This document shows, piece after piece, positions 27,329-36,945 of a DNA stretch of 64,000 nt (the first letter of the stretch is position 1; each line of letters starts with the position of its first letter). This DNA comes from Aeromonas australiensis (GTDB taxonomy: Bacteria > Pseudomonadota > Gammaproteobacteria > Enterobacterales > Aeromonadaceae): contig NZ_CDDH01000062.1 in the NCBI RefSeq assembly GCF_000819725.1, forward strand, positions 62,001 through 126,000, in the 5' to 3' direction. The position numbers and the translations under genes were made by a program. Below the pieces are notes generated by a model that was given only the letters and a program-made list of their open reading frames with translations, searched no databases and was not told the origin of the DNA.

Positions 27329-27868
27329 ATGATGCGTAATACCAGAAGCGACATGATGAAACGTACTATGGTGGTCGGGGCGCTGGCCCTGCTGCTCGGG
27401 GCCTGCAGCTCGGTCCCCAGGGAGCTGGCCTATGAGCCCGAAAATCAGCTGGTGGCCTATCAGCCAGCCCTTGGCGGGATGGAGGGCAAACCGGCCCGCT
27501 GGAGCGGCGTTATCTCGGCGGTGCACAACAAGGCGGATCAGAGCGTTATTGAAGTGGTCTATCTGCCGCTTAAATCCAACGGCGTGCCGGAGCAGACCGA
27601 ACAGAGCCCGGGCCGTTTTCTGGCCATCATGAAGGGTTTTGTCGATCCGACCCTCTACGCCAAGGGGCGCAGCCTGACAGTGCTTGGCACCATAGGCCAA
27701 CCGGTGGATAGCCAGATTGGCGAGCACAAGTACCGCTTCTCGGTGCTCAATGTGACGGGCAGCAAGCTATGGCCGCCAGTCAAGGAGGTGGAGGTGCGCT
27801 ATATGGACCCCTACTTCTACGACCCCTTCTATGATCCCTTCTGGCCGAGACGGCCGCTGCGTCGCTAA
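27329..27868 (+). CDS. Slp/YeaY-family outer-membrane lipoprotein
   Basis: 179-residue lipoprotein. The signal sequence ends in LLLGAC, so the Cys at about residue 26 is lipidated. The mature domain has the Slp pattern: W-SGVISAV, IEVVYLPLKSNG, GRFLAIMKGFVDPTLYAKGR and LTVLGTI. It ends in a short aromatic tail with repeated DPFYDPF. Slp proteins are inner-leaflet outer-membrane lipoproteins induced in starvation or acid; the exact role is unsettled. The ATG at 27329 follows AACAGGAG; further upstream the frame shows no protein-like sequence. Nine bases before the hydrolase gene. Confidence 0.9.
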   Translation: MMRNTRSDMMKRTMVVGALALLLGACSSVPRELAYEPENQLVAYQPALGGMEGKPARWSGVISAVHNKADQSVIEVVYLPLKSNGVPEQTEQSPGRFLAIMKGFVDPTLYAKGRSLTVLGTIGQPVDSQIGEHKYRFSVLNVTGSKLWPPVKEVEVRYMDPYFYDPFYDPFWPRRPLRR

Positions 27869-27876
27869 GGCTTGCC

Positions 27877-28755
27877 ATGATCAACGGCATCAAAAGCACT
27901 CTGCACGAACGTCAGCTCACCTTGGCAGATGGTCGGCAGGTGGCCCTGCTTGAGAATCAACTCGCGGATCAGGCTCAGCAGGGCAAACCCCTGCTGATTG
28001 CCCTGCACGGCTGGCTCGACAACAGTGCCAGCTTCTTGCCGCTGGCGTCGCATCTGGGTGATTTTCACCTCATCTGTGTCGATCTGCCGGGGCACGGTCA
28101 CTCCGATCACAAAACCACCCCTTATGTCTTTGTCGACTGGCTGGACGATCTCTACCAGATCGTGCAGGCGACAGGGTGGTCGCGTTTCACTCTGCTCGGT
28201 CACTCCCTCGGGGCGCTGATCGCCTCCGCCTATGCCGGGGTGTTCCCCGAACAGGTGGAGCGGTTGATCATGCTGGAGGGGCTGGGGCCGCTGAGCCAGC
28301 CCGATGAGGAGGTACCTGCCCAGCTGCGACGTGCAATTTTAAACCGCAGCCGCACCCGGGAGCGCAATGCCAACGGCTTTGCCTCCATCGATGAAGCTGT
28401 CGCTGCCCGTTGCAAAGTGGCGGATATCAGGCCGCAGGCGGCGCGTCTTATCTGTGAACGGCAGCTTGAAGAGCGGGCAGGGCGCTGGTACTGGCGCAGC
28501 GACCCCCGTTTGCGGGATCTTTCACCCCTGAGAATGAGCGAAGGACAAGCTCGGGCATTGATGGCGGCTATCCGTTGTCCGGTGCTGTTGATTCAGGGGG
28601 AGCAGGGATTTGTTGCGCTTGAAGCCCAATGGCTGTCCCGTCAGGATGCCTTCCAGCAGATCGAGCGGGTCATATTGGGTGGAAACCATCATTTTCATAT
28701 GGAAAATTCGGTTGATACGGCCGTTTGTATCGTAAAGTTTTGTCAAGTTCGGTAG
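27877..28755 (+). CDS. alpha/beta hydrolase
   Basis: 292-residue cytoplasmic alpha/beta-hydrolase fold protein. LHGWLDN is the oxyanion turn, Ser110 in GHSLG the nucleophile elbow, and the His is in the C-terminal GGNHHFHMEN. The acid is probably in LIQGEQG. The cap region (about 140-220) is helical. Substrate unknown; esterase or thioesterase chemistry is likely. It follows the slp-type gene closely and precedes fadD, so a lipid-related acyl-ester substrate would fit, but this is conjecture. Confidence 0.85.
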   Translation: MINGIKSTLHERQLTLADGRQVALLENQLADQAQQGKPLLIALHGWLDNSASFLPLASHLGDFHLICVDLPGHGHSDHKTTPYVFVDWLDDLYQIVQATGWSRFTLLGHSLGALIASAYAGVFPEQVERLIMLEGLGPLSQPDEEVPAQLRRAILNRSRTRERNANGFASIDEAVAARCKVADIRPQAARLICERQLEERAGRWYWRSDPRLRDLSPLRMSEGQARALMAAIRCPVLLIQGEQGFVALEAQWLSRQDAFQQIERVILGGNHHFHMENSVDTAVCIVKFCQVR

Positions 28756-28953
28756 AATCGCCAGCTTTCAATAATTCCAGGTTTGTTTTCTCCCTCACAT
28801 TTTTCTGTTGTTAATTTGCTGTTAATTGATGTTGCGCTGTGTAAATATGTGCGGCATTAGAGCATCAGCTTAAAACAACCGATTAAAATGGATGTGAACC
28901 GGGACGGAGGCAACACAGTGAGCGCACAGGTGCTAGTTATGCAGGAGAAGTTT

Positions 28954-30630
28954 GTGGAAAAAGTCTGGCTGAAACGTTATCCGGAAGGGGTCCCCGCCGA
29001 GATTAATCCAGACCAATACAGCTCCCTGGTCGAGATGTTCGAATCCTCGGTGACCCAGTTTGCCGATCAGCCCGCCTTCGTCAACATGGGCCAAACCATC
29101 ACCTACCGCCGTCTGGAAGAGCAGTCCCGCGCCTTTGCTGCCTACCTGCAAAACGAGCTGAAGCTGGAGAAAGGGGATCGGGTTGCGGTGATGATGCCTA
29201 ACCTGCTGCAATATCCCATCGCCGTGTTCGGCATCCTGCGCGCCGGCATGATCGTGGTCAACGTCAACCCGCTCTATACCCCGCGCGAGCTGGAGCATCA
29301 GCTCAAAGACTCCGGTGCCAAAGCCATCGTCATCGTCTCCAACTTCGCCCATACCCTGGAAAAGGTGGTCTACGACACCCCGATCAAGCACGTTATCCTG
29401 ACCCGGATGGGGGACAATCTGGGGCTGGCCAAGGGCACTCTGGTCAACTTCGTGGTCAAGTACGTCAAGAAGCTGGTGCCGAAATACAATCTGCCCCACG
29501 CCACCACCATGCGTCAGGCCCTCTCCAAGGGTCGTTTCCTGCAGTACATCAAGCCGGAGATCACCAACGACGATCTCGCCTTCCTGCAGTACACCGGTGG
29601 CACCACCGGCCTCTCCAAAGCGGCCATGCTGACCCATCGCAACATGATTGCCAACGTCGAGCAGTGCCTCGGCGTCTACGGCCCCATGCTGGAGCGTGGC
29701 AAGGAGTTCGTGGTCACCGCGCTGCCGCTCTATCACGTCTTTGCCCTGACCGTGAACTGCCTGCTCTTTATGCGTATCGGCGGTTACAACCTGCTGATCA
29801 GTAACCCGCGCGACATCCCGGGGTTTGTCAAAGAGATCAAGAAGTACCCCTTCACCTGCATTACCGGGGTTAACACCCTGTTCAATGCGCTGGTCAACAA
29901 CGAAGAGTTTCAGGGGATCGCCTTTGACAAGCTCAAACTGACCATAGGCGGCGGCATGGCGGTGCAGCGCGCGGTCGCGGAGAAGTGGAAGACGCTGACC
30001 GACACCCCGCTGCTGGAAGGCTATGGCCTGACCGAGTGTTCGCCACTGGTGAGCGTCTGTCCCTACGATCTGACCGATTACAACGGCTCCATCGGCCTGC
30101 CGGTCTGTTCTACCGAGATCCGACTGGTGGATGACAACGGCCGGGTGATCCATGCCCTCGGCACCCCGGGCGAGATGCAGGTGCGTGGCCCGCAGGTGAT
30201 GACCGGCTACTGGCAACGTCCCGAGGCGACCGCCGAGGTGATGCAGGATGGCTGGCTCTGTACCGGTGATATCGCGGTGTGCGACGAGCAGGGCTTCTTC
30301 AAGATCGTTGATCGCAAGAAGGATATGATCCTGGTCTCCGGTTTCAACGTCTATCCGAACGAGATCGAAGATGTCGTTGCCCTGCACCCGAAAGTGATGG
30401 AAGTGGCCGCGGTCGGCGTGCCGCACAAGGTCTCTGGCGAGCTGGCGAAGATCTTTGTGGTCAAGAAAGATGCAACATTGCAGGAGGACGAGATTATTGC
30501 CCACTGCCGCAAACATCTGACTGCCTATAAGGTGCCGAAACTGGTAGAATTTCGTGACGAACTTCCCAAGACCAATGTGGGCAAGATCCTGCGCCGCGTT
30601 CTGCGCGACGAGGAGATTGCCAAGCAATAA
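28954..30630 (+). CDS. fadD: long-chain fatty acid-CoA ligase
   Basis: 558-residue ANL enzyme, close to E. coli FadD (561) throughout. It has [16 protein letters not shown] as phosphate loop, [11 protein letters not shown], the FACS signature around [10 protein letters not shown]-like DGWLCTGD and [22 protein letters not shown], and [11 protein letters not shown] with the catalytic Lys. It activates imported long-chain fatty acids at the inner membrane. The GTG at 28954 is chosen because AGGAG precedes it and the product then starts like FadD (EKVWLKRYP). GTG 28918, with GGAGG, is a rival start adding 12 residues. Confidence 0.96.
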   Translation: MEKVWLKRYPEGVPAEINPDQYSSLVEMFESSVTQFADQPAFVNMGQTITYRRLEEQSRAFAAYLQNELKLEKGDRVAVMMPNLLQYPIAVFGILRAGMIVVNVNPLYTPRELEHQLKDSGAKAIVIVSNFAHTLEKVVYDTPIKHVILTRMGDNLGLAKGTLVNFVVKYVKKLVPKYNLPHATTMRQALSKGRFLQYIKPEITNDDLAFLQYTGGTTGLSKAAMLTHRNMIANVEQCLGVYGPMLERGKEFVVTALPLYHVFALTVNCLLFMRIGGYNLLISNPRDIPGFVKEIKKYPFTCITGVNTLFNALVNNEEFQGIAFDKLKLTIGGGMAVQRAVAEKWKTLTDTPLLEGYGLTECSPLVSVCPYDLTDYNGSIGLPVCSTEIRLVDDNGRVIHALGTPGEMQVRGPQVMTGYWQRPEATAEVMQDGWLCTGDIAVCDEQGFFKIVDRKKDMILVSGFNVYPNEIEDVVALHPKVMEVAAVGVPHKVSGELAKIFVVKKDATLQEDEIIAHCRKHLTAYKVPKLVEFRDELPKTNVGKILRRVLRDEEIAKQ

Positions 30631-30682
30631 CCGGACTGTGGCTGCAGAATCTTCTGCAAACCAGCACCGTTGTTATGCAAAG

Positions 30683-30706
30683 CCGTGGGTCAGCCCACGG
30701 TTTTTT
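30683..30706 (+). terminator. Rho-independent terminator of fadD
   Basis: CCGTGGG (30683-30689), four-base loop, CCCACGG (30694-30700), then six Ts and further T-rich sequence. Confidence 0.92.
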
Positions 30707-30738
30707 CTTTTTGGCCCTGATCAACCGCGCAGGCACAG

Positions 30739-31851
30739 ATGCACTATCAACTTATCACTCAGCAAACCGAACTTGAGCACTATCTCGCTGCTCTGGCCGA
30801 CGTTCCCCTGGCTATCGATACTGAATTCGTTCGCACCCGCACCTACTATCCCCAGCTTGGTCTGTTCCAGATCTATGACGGCGAGCAACTGGCGCTGCTG
30901 GATCCGCTGACGCTGGATCTCTCCCCCCTCTGGCAGCGACTGGGCAGGGAAGGGCAGATCGCCATTTTGCACGCCTCTGGCGAAGATCTGGAACTGATCC
31001 AGCATCAGGCGGGCCACCTGCCCAACCAGATGCACGACACCCAGCTGGCTACCGCCTTTCTCGGTTACGGCGTTTCGGTCGGCTTTGGTGCGCTGGTGAA
31101 CGAATTTCTCGGGATCGAGCTGGAAAAAGATCAAGCGCGCACCGACTGGCTGGCCCGCCCGCTTACACCGCGTCAGCTCGAATACGCGGCGGCGGATGTC
31201 TTCTACCTGATGCCGCTCTACGAGAAGGTGATGGCCAAACTGCGGGAAAGCGGCAAGTTTGCCTGGTTCGAGCAGGAGTGTCAGAACCACTCCGCTCGCA
31301 AGACCCAGGGTAGCGATCCCCGTCAGGCTTATCTCGACATCGTCAACGCCTGGCAACTGGGTCGCCGCGAGCTTGCCATCCTGCGTGAGCTGGCCGCCTG
31401 GCGCCAGCAAGAGGCGGTGCGCCGGGATCTGGCCCTCAACTTTGTGGTGAAAGAGCTGCACCTGTTCAAGGTGGCGGAGCGTCGTCCTGCTTCCCTGCGG
31501 GATCTCAACGAGCTGGGCCTCTCGCCCATCGAGATCAAGATCCACGGCAAGCGGATGCTTGATATCGTCGCCAAGGCGCAGCAGAGCGAGCCTGACAGCT
31601 GGCCCGAGCCCATTCGCCGGTTGGTGGACTTCCCCCAGTACAAGGCTGAACTCAAGCGCATAAAGGCTATGGTGGAAGAGAAGGCCAAGGCCAGCAATAT
31701 TCCGCCCGAGCTGATTGCCAGCAAGAAGATCATCCACCAGTACTTCACCTGGAGTTGGCGGATGAACGATGAAGAGCGGGCCCGCAGCGACAAGCCGATG
31801 CTACTGCAAGGGTGGCGTCATGAGCTGGTAGGTCATCTGTTGGCACAATAA
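30739..31851 (+). CDS. rnd: ribonuclease D
   Basis: 370-residue 3'-5' exoribonuclease for tRNA 3'-end maturation. The DEDDy catalytic set is present: Asp27 and Glu29 in IDTEF, Asp83 in SGEDLEL, Tyr149 and Asp153 in LEYAAADV. Two HRDC domains follow (about 205-285 and 290-370). The length matches E. coli Rnd. The fadD-rnd order is conserved with E. coli. It is separated from fadD by a terminator, so it must have its own promoter. Confidence 0.96.
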   Translation: MHYQLITQQTELEHYLAALADVPLAIDTEFVRTRTYYPQLGLFQIYDGEQLALLDPLTLDLSPLWQRLGREGQIAILHASGEDLELIQHQAGHLPNQMHDTQLATAFLGYGVSVGFGALVNEFLGIELEKDQARTDWLARPLTPRQLEYAAADVFYLMPLYEKVMAKLRESGKFAWFEQECQNHSARKTQGSDPRQAYLDIVNAWQLGRRELAILRELAAWRQQEAVRRDLALNFVVKELHLFKVAERRPASLRDLNELGLSPIEIKIHGKRMLDIVAKAQQSEPDSWPEPIRRLVDFPQYKAELKRIKAMVEEKAKASNIPPELIASKKIIHQYFTWSWRMNDEERARSDKPMLLQGWRHELVGHLLAQ

Positions 31852-31868
31852 GCCGCAAGATTGCGCCT

Positions 31869-31910
31869 CCAATAAAAAATCCTCACCCTCGGGTGGGGAT
31901 TTTTTATTGG
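31869..31910. terminator. bidirectional terminator after rnd
   Basis: A long inverted repeat centres on CACCCTCGGGTG. The inner GC stem is flanked by A and T runs that also pair (AATAAAAAATCC with GGATTTTTTATT). T-runs follow on either strand. Confidence 0.9.
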
Positions 31911-31935
31911 GAGCAAGGTAGAAACAGGCGCGACC

Positions 31936-32154
31936 ATGCTGTCTGAACTGGGAAAATTCAGGATACCTGACGAGATCTTCGACAAATCCGCCAGTCTGAC
32001 GCAGAGGGAGCGGGTCGTCATCAATCCCCACAGCTTCGAGACTTACCCGTTCTTGCGCCATATAAAGGTCGAGAAGATTGCCCGCTGGGCAGCCATCGTC
32101 ATGAGGAGCAGGATGGGGGGCATTCCATCTGCCAGCATTCACCATGGCGCTTGA
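31936..32154 (+). pseudogene. decayed fragment of an HD-GYP-type phosphodiesterase domain
   Basis: A 72-codon frame whose residues 3-52 read as part of an HD-GYP domain: LGKFRIPDEIFDKSASLTQRE, then RVVINPHSFETYPFLRHIK and EKIARWAAI. The preceding HD dyad is lost (ELGK instead of HDLGK). The expected HHE...GGGYP follow-up appears only as a scrambled, frame-shifted remnant after 32094. No ribosome site, and a strong terminator lies just upstream. The rest of the gene is absent. I read this as a leftover of a lost cyclic-di-GMP phosphodiesterase or related gene. Confidence 0.5.
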
Positions 32155-32284
32155 GGTTGGCATCCTGCGGCTGGCTGCTGTCCCATCCTGCTGTGAGCCA
32201 GCTATGCTTGGAGCAAGCCGTGCATGGTGCCGGCATCGGCGCGCAAGACGCTAACTGGATGAACTACCGTAGGGGAGTTGATAT

Positions 32285-32707
32285 ATGGAATCGCTAAAAG
32301 CCAAGGATTATATGCAGAGTAGACCCATTACCTTCAAAGCCGAGATGATGGTGCAAGCAGCAGTCGATAAATTCCTTAATAGTCACCAACTGGGTGGCCC
32401 CGTGGTGGATGAGAAGGGTACTCTGATCGGCTGGATCTCTGAGCAGGATTGTATTGCCGTACTGCTCAAGGAGGCCTATCACTGCGAGCAAGTGGCGCAA
32501 GTCAAGGATGTGATGCGCAAAGAGGTATTGACGGTAGGGCCCGATACCACCATTTTGGCGCTGGCTGAAATGATGATGGGGCAAAAGCCGAAGATATATC
32601 CGGTGGTGGAGGAGGGACGCCTGCTCGGGGTGATAAACCGCCACAATGTGATACAGGCCATCCATACCCAGCTCACCACCTGTTTCGTGCATCACGCCCA
32701 CGGATGA
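32285..32707 (+). CDS. CBS-domain pair protein
   Basis: 140-residue soluble protein made of two CBS motifs (about 8-65 and 70-130): KAKDYMQSRPITFK with GGPVVDEKGTLIGWISEQD, then VKDVMRKEVLTVGPDTTI with YPVVEEGRLLGVINRHN. Such stand-alone Bateman modules bind adenosine ligands and regulate partner proteins; the partner is unknown here. GGGGAG precedes the ATG. Transcribed alone and followed by a hairpin at 32729-32750. Confidence 0.88.
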   Translation: MESLKAKDYMQSRPITFKAEMMVQAAVDKFLNSHQLGGPVVDEKGTLIGWISEQDCIAVLLKEAYHCEQVAQVKDVMRKEVLTVGPDTTILALAEMMMGQKPKIYPVVEEGRLLGVINRHNVIQAIHTQLTTCFVHHAHG

Positions 32708-32728
32708 TCTCCCATTTCTCCCTTTAAC

Positions 32729-32750
32729 AAGGCAAGCTTCGGCTTGCCTT
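32729..32750 (+). terminator. hairpin after the CBS gene
   Basis: AAGGCAAGC-TTCG-GCTTGCCTT, a 9-bp stem with a stable UUCG tetraloop, 22 bases after the stop. No T-run follows, so termination strength is uncertain. Confidence 0.6.
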
Positions 32751-32935
32751 GGCTATGTCGGGGCCTATCTTGCACCAAAGTATGCCATCTTACTAATCTA
32801 TTCAACTAACTGTTGAATGGGTACTGGCTGGTAGATCCAATGTTAAGGCTTGCACCGTTCCCGCTCGCTCTTTAGGATCGCTCGCAGCTAATCGATATGG
32901 CCCCATACCGGGCTCTCTATTAAGGAAGTTGTACC

Positions 32936-35900
32936 TTGTCTCTCTCAATCGAGGCGCTGCGTCGCCGTCTATCCGTCTGCATGAATCTCGACGCCCGCCG
33001 CCTTTCCAGCCGTCTGCACGGGGCCAAGAAGCTGCCTGAGGGCAAACAGGCCGCCGTGCTGGAGACTATTGCCGCCGATCTGGATGCGGCACAGGCGCGT
33101 TATCAGGCCCGTCTGGCGGGCGTACCCAAGGTCACCTATCCGGACAATTTGCCGGTCAGCCAGAAACAGGCGGAGATCGCCAAAGCCATTCAAGAACATC
33201 AAGTAGTGATCATTGCCGGGGAGACCGGCTCGGGCAAAACCACCCAGATCCCCAAAATTTGTCTGGCGCTGGGGCGCGGAGTGAAGGGCTTTATCGGTCA
33301 CACCCAACCACGGCGCCTTGCAGCTCGTACAGTGGCGGCCCGCATTGCCGAGGAGATGGAGTCCGAACTCGGGCATTACGTGGGCTACAAGGTGCGCTTT
33401 ACCGATCAGGTGAGTGAGCAGACCCACATCAAGCTGATGACCGACGGTATCCTGCTGGCGGAGATCCAGAACGACCGGATGCTCACCCAGTACGACACCA
33501 TCATCATCGATGAGGCCCACGAGCGCAGCCTCAACATCGACTTCATTCTGGGTTATCTCAAACAGCTGCTGCCCAAGCGCCCCGATCTCAAGGTGATCAT
33601 CACCTCGGCCACCATAGACCCCCAGCGTTTCTCCCGTCATTTCAACAAGGCGCCGGTGATCGAGGTCTCCGGCCGCACTTATCCGGTGGAGGTGCGCTAC
33701 CGTCCGCTATTTGTTGATAAAAAAAGCAGTGACAAGAACGAAGGGCTGGAAGAGCGCGACGAGCTGCAGGGTATCTTCGATGCGGTGGAGGAGCTGGCCC
33801 GCGAGGGGCTCGGGGATATTCTTATCTTCATGAATGGCGAGCGGGAGATCCGCGATACCGCCGATGCCCTGCGCAAGCTCAATCTGCGCGACACCGAGGT
33901 GCTGCCGCTCTACGCCCGTCTCTCCAACACCGAGCAGAACAAGGTGTTCCAGCAACACGCCGGTCGGCGCATCGTGCTGGCCACCAACGTGGCGGAGACC
34001 TCGCTGACGGTGCCGGGCATTCGTTACGTTATCGATCCGGGCACCGCCCGCATCAGCCGCTACTCCTGGCGCACCAAGGTGCAGCGCCTACCCATCGAGC
34101 CGGTCTCCCAAGCCAGCGCCAATCAGCGTAAAGGGCGTTGCGGTCGGGTGGCGGACGGTATCTGTATCCGTCTCTATTCGGAGGAGGATTTCAACAGCCG
34201 TCCCGCCTTTACCGACCCCGAGATCCTGCGCACCAACCTGGCCTCCGTCATCTTGCAGATGCTGGCACTTGGTCTGGGCAATATGGAGGCGTTCCCCTTC
34301 GTTGAGCCACCCGAGTCACGCCATATCAAGGATGGCCTGACTCTCTTGAAAGAGCTGGAGGCGGTGCGCGAGCTGCCCGCACCCGGCGAGCGCGAAGCCA
34401 AACTGCAGCTGACCGAGACCGGTCGCCAGCTCTCGCGCATTCCCCTTGATCCCCGTCTGGCGAAGATGGTGATCAGCGCGGCGCAGACCGGCTGCCTGAG
34501 CGAGGTGATGGTGATCACTGCTGCCCTCAGTATTCAGGATCCACGCGAGCGACCCATGGAGAAAAAGCAGGCCGCCGATGAGCAGCACAGACGTTTTGAA
34601 GACAAGGATTCCGACTTCCTCGCCTTCGTCAATCTGTGGAACTACCTGAAAGTGCAGCAGGATGCCCTTGGCAGCAATCCGTTCCGGCGCATGTGCCAGA
34701 AGGAGTTTCTCTCCTACCTGCGGGTGCGCGAGTGGCAGGACATCCACTTCCAGCTGCGCCAGACGGTCAAGGAGCTTGGTTTTAAAGCTAATCAGGAGCC
34801 GGCGGATTTCAAAACGGTGCATTGCGCCCTGTTGACCGGCCTGTTGAGTCATATCGGCAACAAGGATCTGGAAAAACCCGAATTCCTTGGCGCCCGCAAC
34901 GGCCGCTTCCACCTGTTCCCGGCCTCGGGTCTGTTCAAGAAGCCGCCCAAGTGGGTGATGGCCGCAGAATTGGTGGAAACCTCCCGTCTCTACGCCCGCA
35001 TCAATGCCAAGCTTGAGCCCGAGTGGGTGGAGCCGCTGGCAGGCCACCTCATCAAGCTGCACCACAGCGACCCCCATTGGTCGAAGAAAAACGGCGCCGT
35101 GATGGCCAAGGAGAAGGTCACCCTCTATGGCCTGACCCTGGTCAACGAGCGCACCATCAACTTTAGCCGTATTGATCCGGCGCTGTGCCGCGAGCTGTTT
35201 ATCCGCCGCGCCCTGGTGGAGGGGGATTTCGAGACCCGTCACCGCTTCTTTAGCGATAACCGCAAGCTCCTGGCCGAGGTGGAGGCGCTGGAGCACAAAT
35301 CCCGTCGGCGCGACATTCTGGTGGATGACGAGGACCTGTTCCGCTTCTACGATGCCCGTCTGCCGGAGGAGGTGATGTCCGCCCGCCACTTCGACAAGTG
35401 GTGGAAAGAGGCGCAAAAGCAGGACGCCGAGCTGCTCAACTTCGAAAAAGAGATGCTGATGAAGGGGGATGCGGCCCACATCAGCGATCTCGACTACCCC
35501 AACTTCTGGCAGCAGGGGCGCCTCAAGCTCAAGCTGACCTATCAGTTCGAGCCGGGGGAGGCGGCGGACGGTGTGACCCTGCATATTCCGCTGCCGCTCC
35601 TGAACCAGGTGGAGGTGAAGGGGTTCGAGTGGTTGATCCCCGGGCTGCGTCACGAGCTGTTGGTGGCCCTCATCAAGTCGATGCCCAAGCCGATGCGCAA
35701 GAACTTTGTGCCGGCGCCGAACTATGCCGATGCGCTGCTTGCCAGTATCAACCCCGAGCAGGGGCCGCTCTTGGACGAGATGGAGCGCCAACTGCGCCGT
35801 ATGACTGGCGTCACCGTGCCCCGTGAATCCTGGGACTGGGCTGCGGTGCCCGATCACCTGAAACTCACCTTCCGGGTGGTGGATGACAAGCACAAGAAGG

Positions 35901-36850
35901 TGGCGGAAGGCAAAGATCTGGAGGCATTGAAAGAGTCCCTGCGTGGCAAGGTGCAGGAGACCCTGTCGCAAGTAGCGGATGATGACATCGAACAATCCGG
36001 CCTCACTCTGTGGAGCTTTGGCGAGCTGCCCCAGGAGTACAGCCAGAAGCGCGGCGGCTTCGAGGTGAAGGCCTATCCGGCCTTGGTAGACGAGAAGGAT
36101 TCGGTCGCCATCCAGCTGGTGGAGAGCCCTGTGGTACAGCAGCAGCTGATGTGGGCGGGCCAGCGCCGACTTGTGCTGCTCAACGTACCATCTCCCATCA
36201 AGTATCTGCAGGAGAAGCTGCCTAACAAGGCCAAGCTCGGGCTCTATTTCAACCCGTTTGGCAAGGTGGCGGAGCTGATTGACGACTGCATCGCCTGCGG
36301 CTGCGACAAGCTGATTGAGCAGCATGGCGGCATGGCGTGGGACGAGGCCGGTTTCGAGGCGCTCAAGGAGTTTGTCCGCGCCGAGCTCAACGATGCAGTG
36401 GTGGAGGTGGCCAAGCAGGTGGAAGCCGTACTGACGCTCTCCCATGAGATCAAGAAGCGGCTCAAGGGCAAGATGCAGCTCGACACCGCTTTTGCCATGT
36501 CGGATATCCAGCAGCAGCTCGGCAACCTTATTCACAAGGGGTTTGTCACCGAGACCGGCTGGCAGCGGTTGCCTGACTTGTTGCGCTATTTGCGGGCCAT
36601 CGAGCGTCGCCTCGAGAAGCTCGCCATCGATCCCAACCGGGATCGGGTCTACATGCTCAAAGTGCACAGCGTGGAGTCGGAGTACAAGGCGCTGCTGGCC
36701 AAGATCCCCAAATCCCAGCTTATTCCCGCCGAGGTGGCCAATATCCGCTGGATGATCGAGGAGCTGCGGGTATCGTTCTTCGCCCAGAATCTGGGGACTC
36801 CGTATCCGGTCTCCGATAAACGGGTGCTGAACGCCATTGCTCAGTGCTAA
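32936..36850 (+). CDS. hrpA: ATP-dependent RNA helicase HrpA
   Basis: 1304-residue DEAH-box RNA helicase, full length against E. coli HrpA. Walker A GETGSGKTTQ lies at about residue 95, the DEAH box at 192, SAT in ITSATIDP, and motif VI in QRKGRCGRV. The helicase-associated winged-helix/ratchet and OB regions follow (about 430-650), then the long HrpA-specific C-terminal part. In E. coli HrpA rescues collided or stalled ribosomes. The TTG at 32936 has AAGGAAG 7 bases upstream and gives the right N-terminus. No better ATG exists. Confidence 0.96.
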   Translation: MSLSIEALRRRLSVCMNLDARRLSSRLHGAKKLPEGKQAAVLETIAADLDAAQARYQARLAGVPKVTYPDNLPVSQKQAEIAKAIQEHQVVIIAGETGSGKTTQIPKICLALGRGVKGFIGHTQPRRLAARTVAARIAEEMESELGHYVGYKVRFTDQVSEQTHIKLMTDGILLAEIQNDRMLTQYDTIIIDEAHERSLNIDFILGYLKQLLPKRPDLKVIITSATIDPQRFSRHFNKAPVIEVSGRTYPVEVRYRPLFVDKKSSDKNEGLEERDELQGIFDAVEELAREGLGDILIFMNGEREIRDTADALRKLNLRDTEVLPLYARLSNTEQNKVFQQHAGRRIVLATNVAETSLTVPGIRYVIDPGTARISRYSWRTKVQRLPIEPVSQASANQRKGRCGRVADGICIRLYSEEDFNSRPAFTDPEILRTNLASVILQMLALGLGNMEAFPFVEPPESRHIKDGLTLLKELEAVRELPAPGEREAKLQLTETGRQLSRIPLDPRLAKMVISAAQTGCLSEVMVITAALSIQDPRERPMEKKQAADEQHRRFEDKDSDFLAFVNLWNYLKVQQDALGSNPFRRMCQKEFLSYLRVREWQDIHFQLRQTVKELGFKANQEPADFKTVHCALLTGLLSHIGNKDLEKPEFLGARNGRFHLFPASGLFKKPPKWVMAAELVETSRLYARINAKLEPEWVEPLAGHLIKLHHSDPHWSKKNGAVMAKEKVTLYGLTLVNERTINFSRIDPALCRELFIRRALVEGDFETRHRFFSDNRKLLAEVEALEHKSRRRDILVDDEDLFRFYDARLPEEVMSARHFDKWWKEAQKQDAELLNFEKEMLMKGDAAHISDLDYPNFWQQGRLKLKLTYQFEPGEAADGVTLHIPLPLLNQVEVKGFEWLIPGLRHELLVALIKSMPKPMRKNFVPAPNYADALLASINPEQGPLLDEMERQLRRMTGVTVPRESWDWAAVPDHLKLTFRVVDDKHKKVAEGKDLEALKESLRGKVQETLSQVADDDIEQSGLTLWSFGELPQEYSQKRGGFEVKAYPALVDEKDSVAIQLVESPVVQQQLMWAGQRRLVLLNVPSPIKYLQEKLPNKAKLGLYFNPFGKVAELIDDCIACGCDKLIEQHGGMAWDEAGFEALKEFVRAELNDAVVEVAKQVEAVLTLSHEIKKRLKGKMQLDTAFAMSDIQQQLGNLIHKGFVTETGWQRLPDLLRYLRAIERRLEKLAIDPNRDRVYMLKVHSVESEYKALLAKIPKSQLIPAEVANIRWMIEELRVSFFAQNLGTPYPVSDKRVLNAIAQC

Positions 36851-36945
36851 GCTGCTAGCTGGCTGTTTTAGCTGTGTGATAGCCGGTGATGAGTTGGGGT
36901 TGCCAGTCAGGTAGCCCCTTCCAACCGCAAGTCAGGGAGGCAAGG

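Noticed and set aside
28933-30627. 564-codon antisense frame opposite fadD
   Set aside because: Shadow of a GC-rich gene; no family motifs.
34316-36667. 783-codon antisense frame opposite hrpA
   Set aside because: Leu/His/Gln-rich shadow with no ribosome site, opposite an unmistakable helicase.
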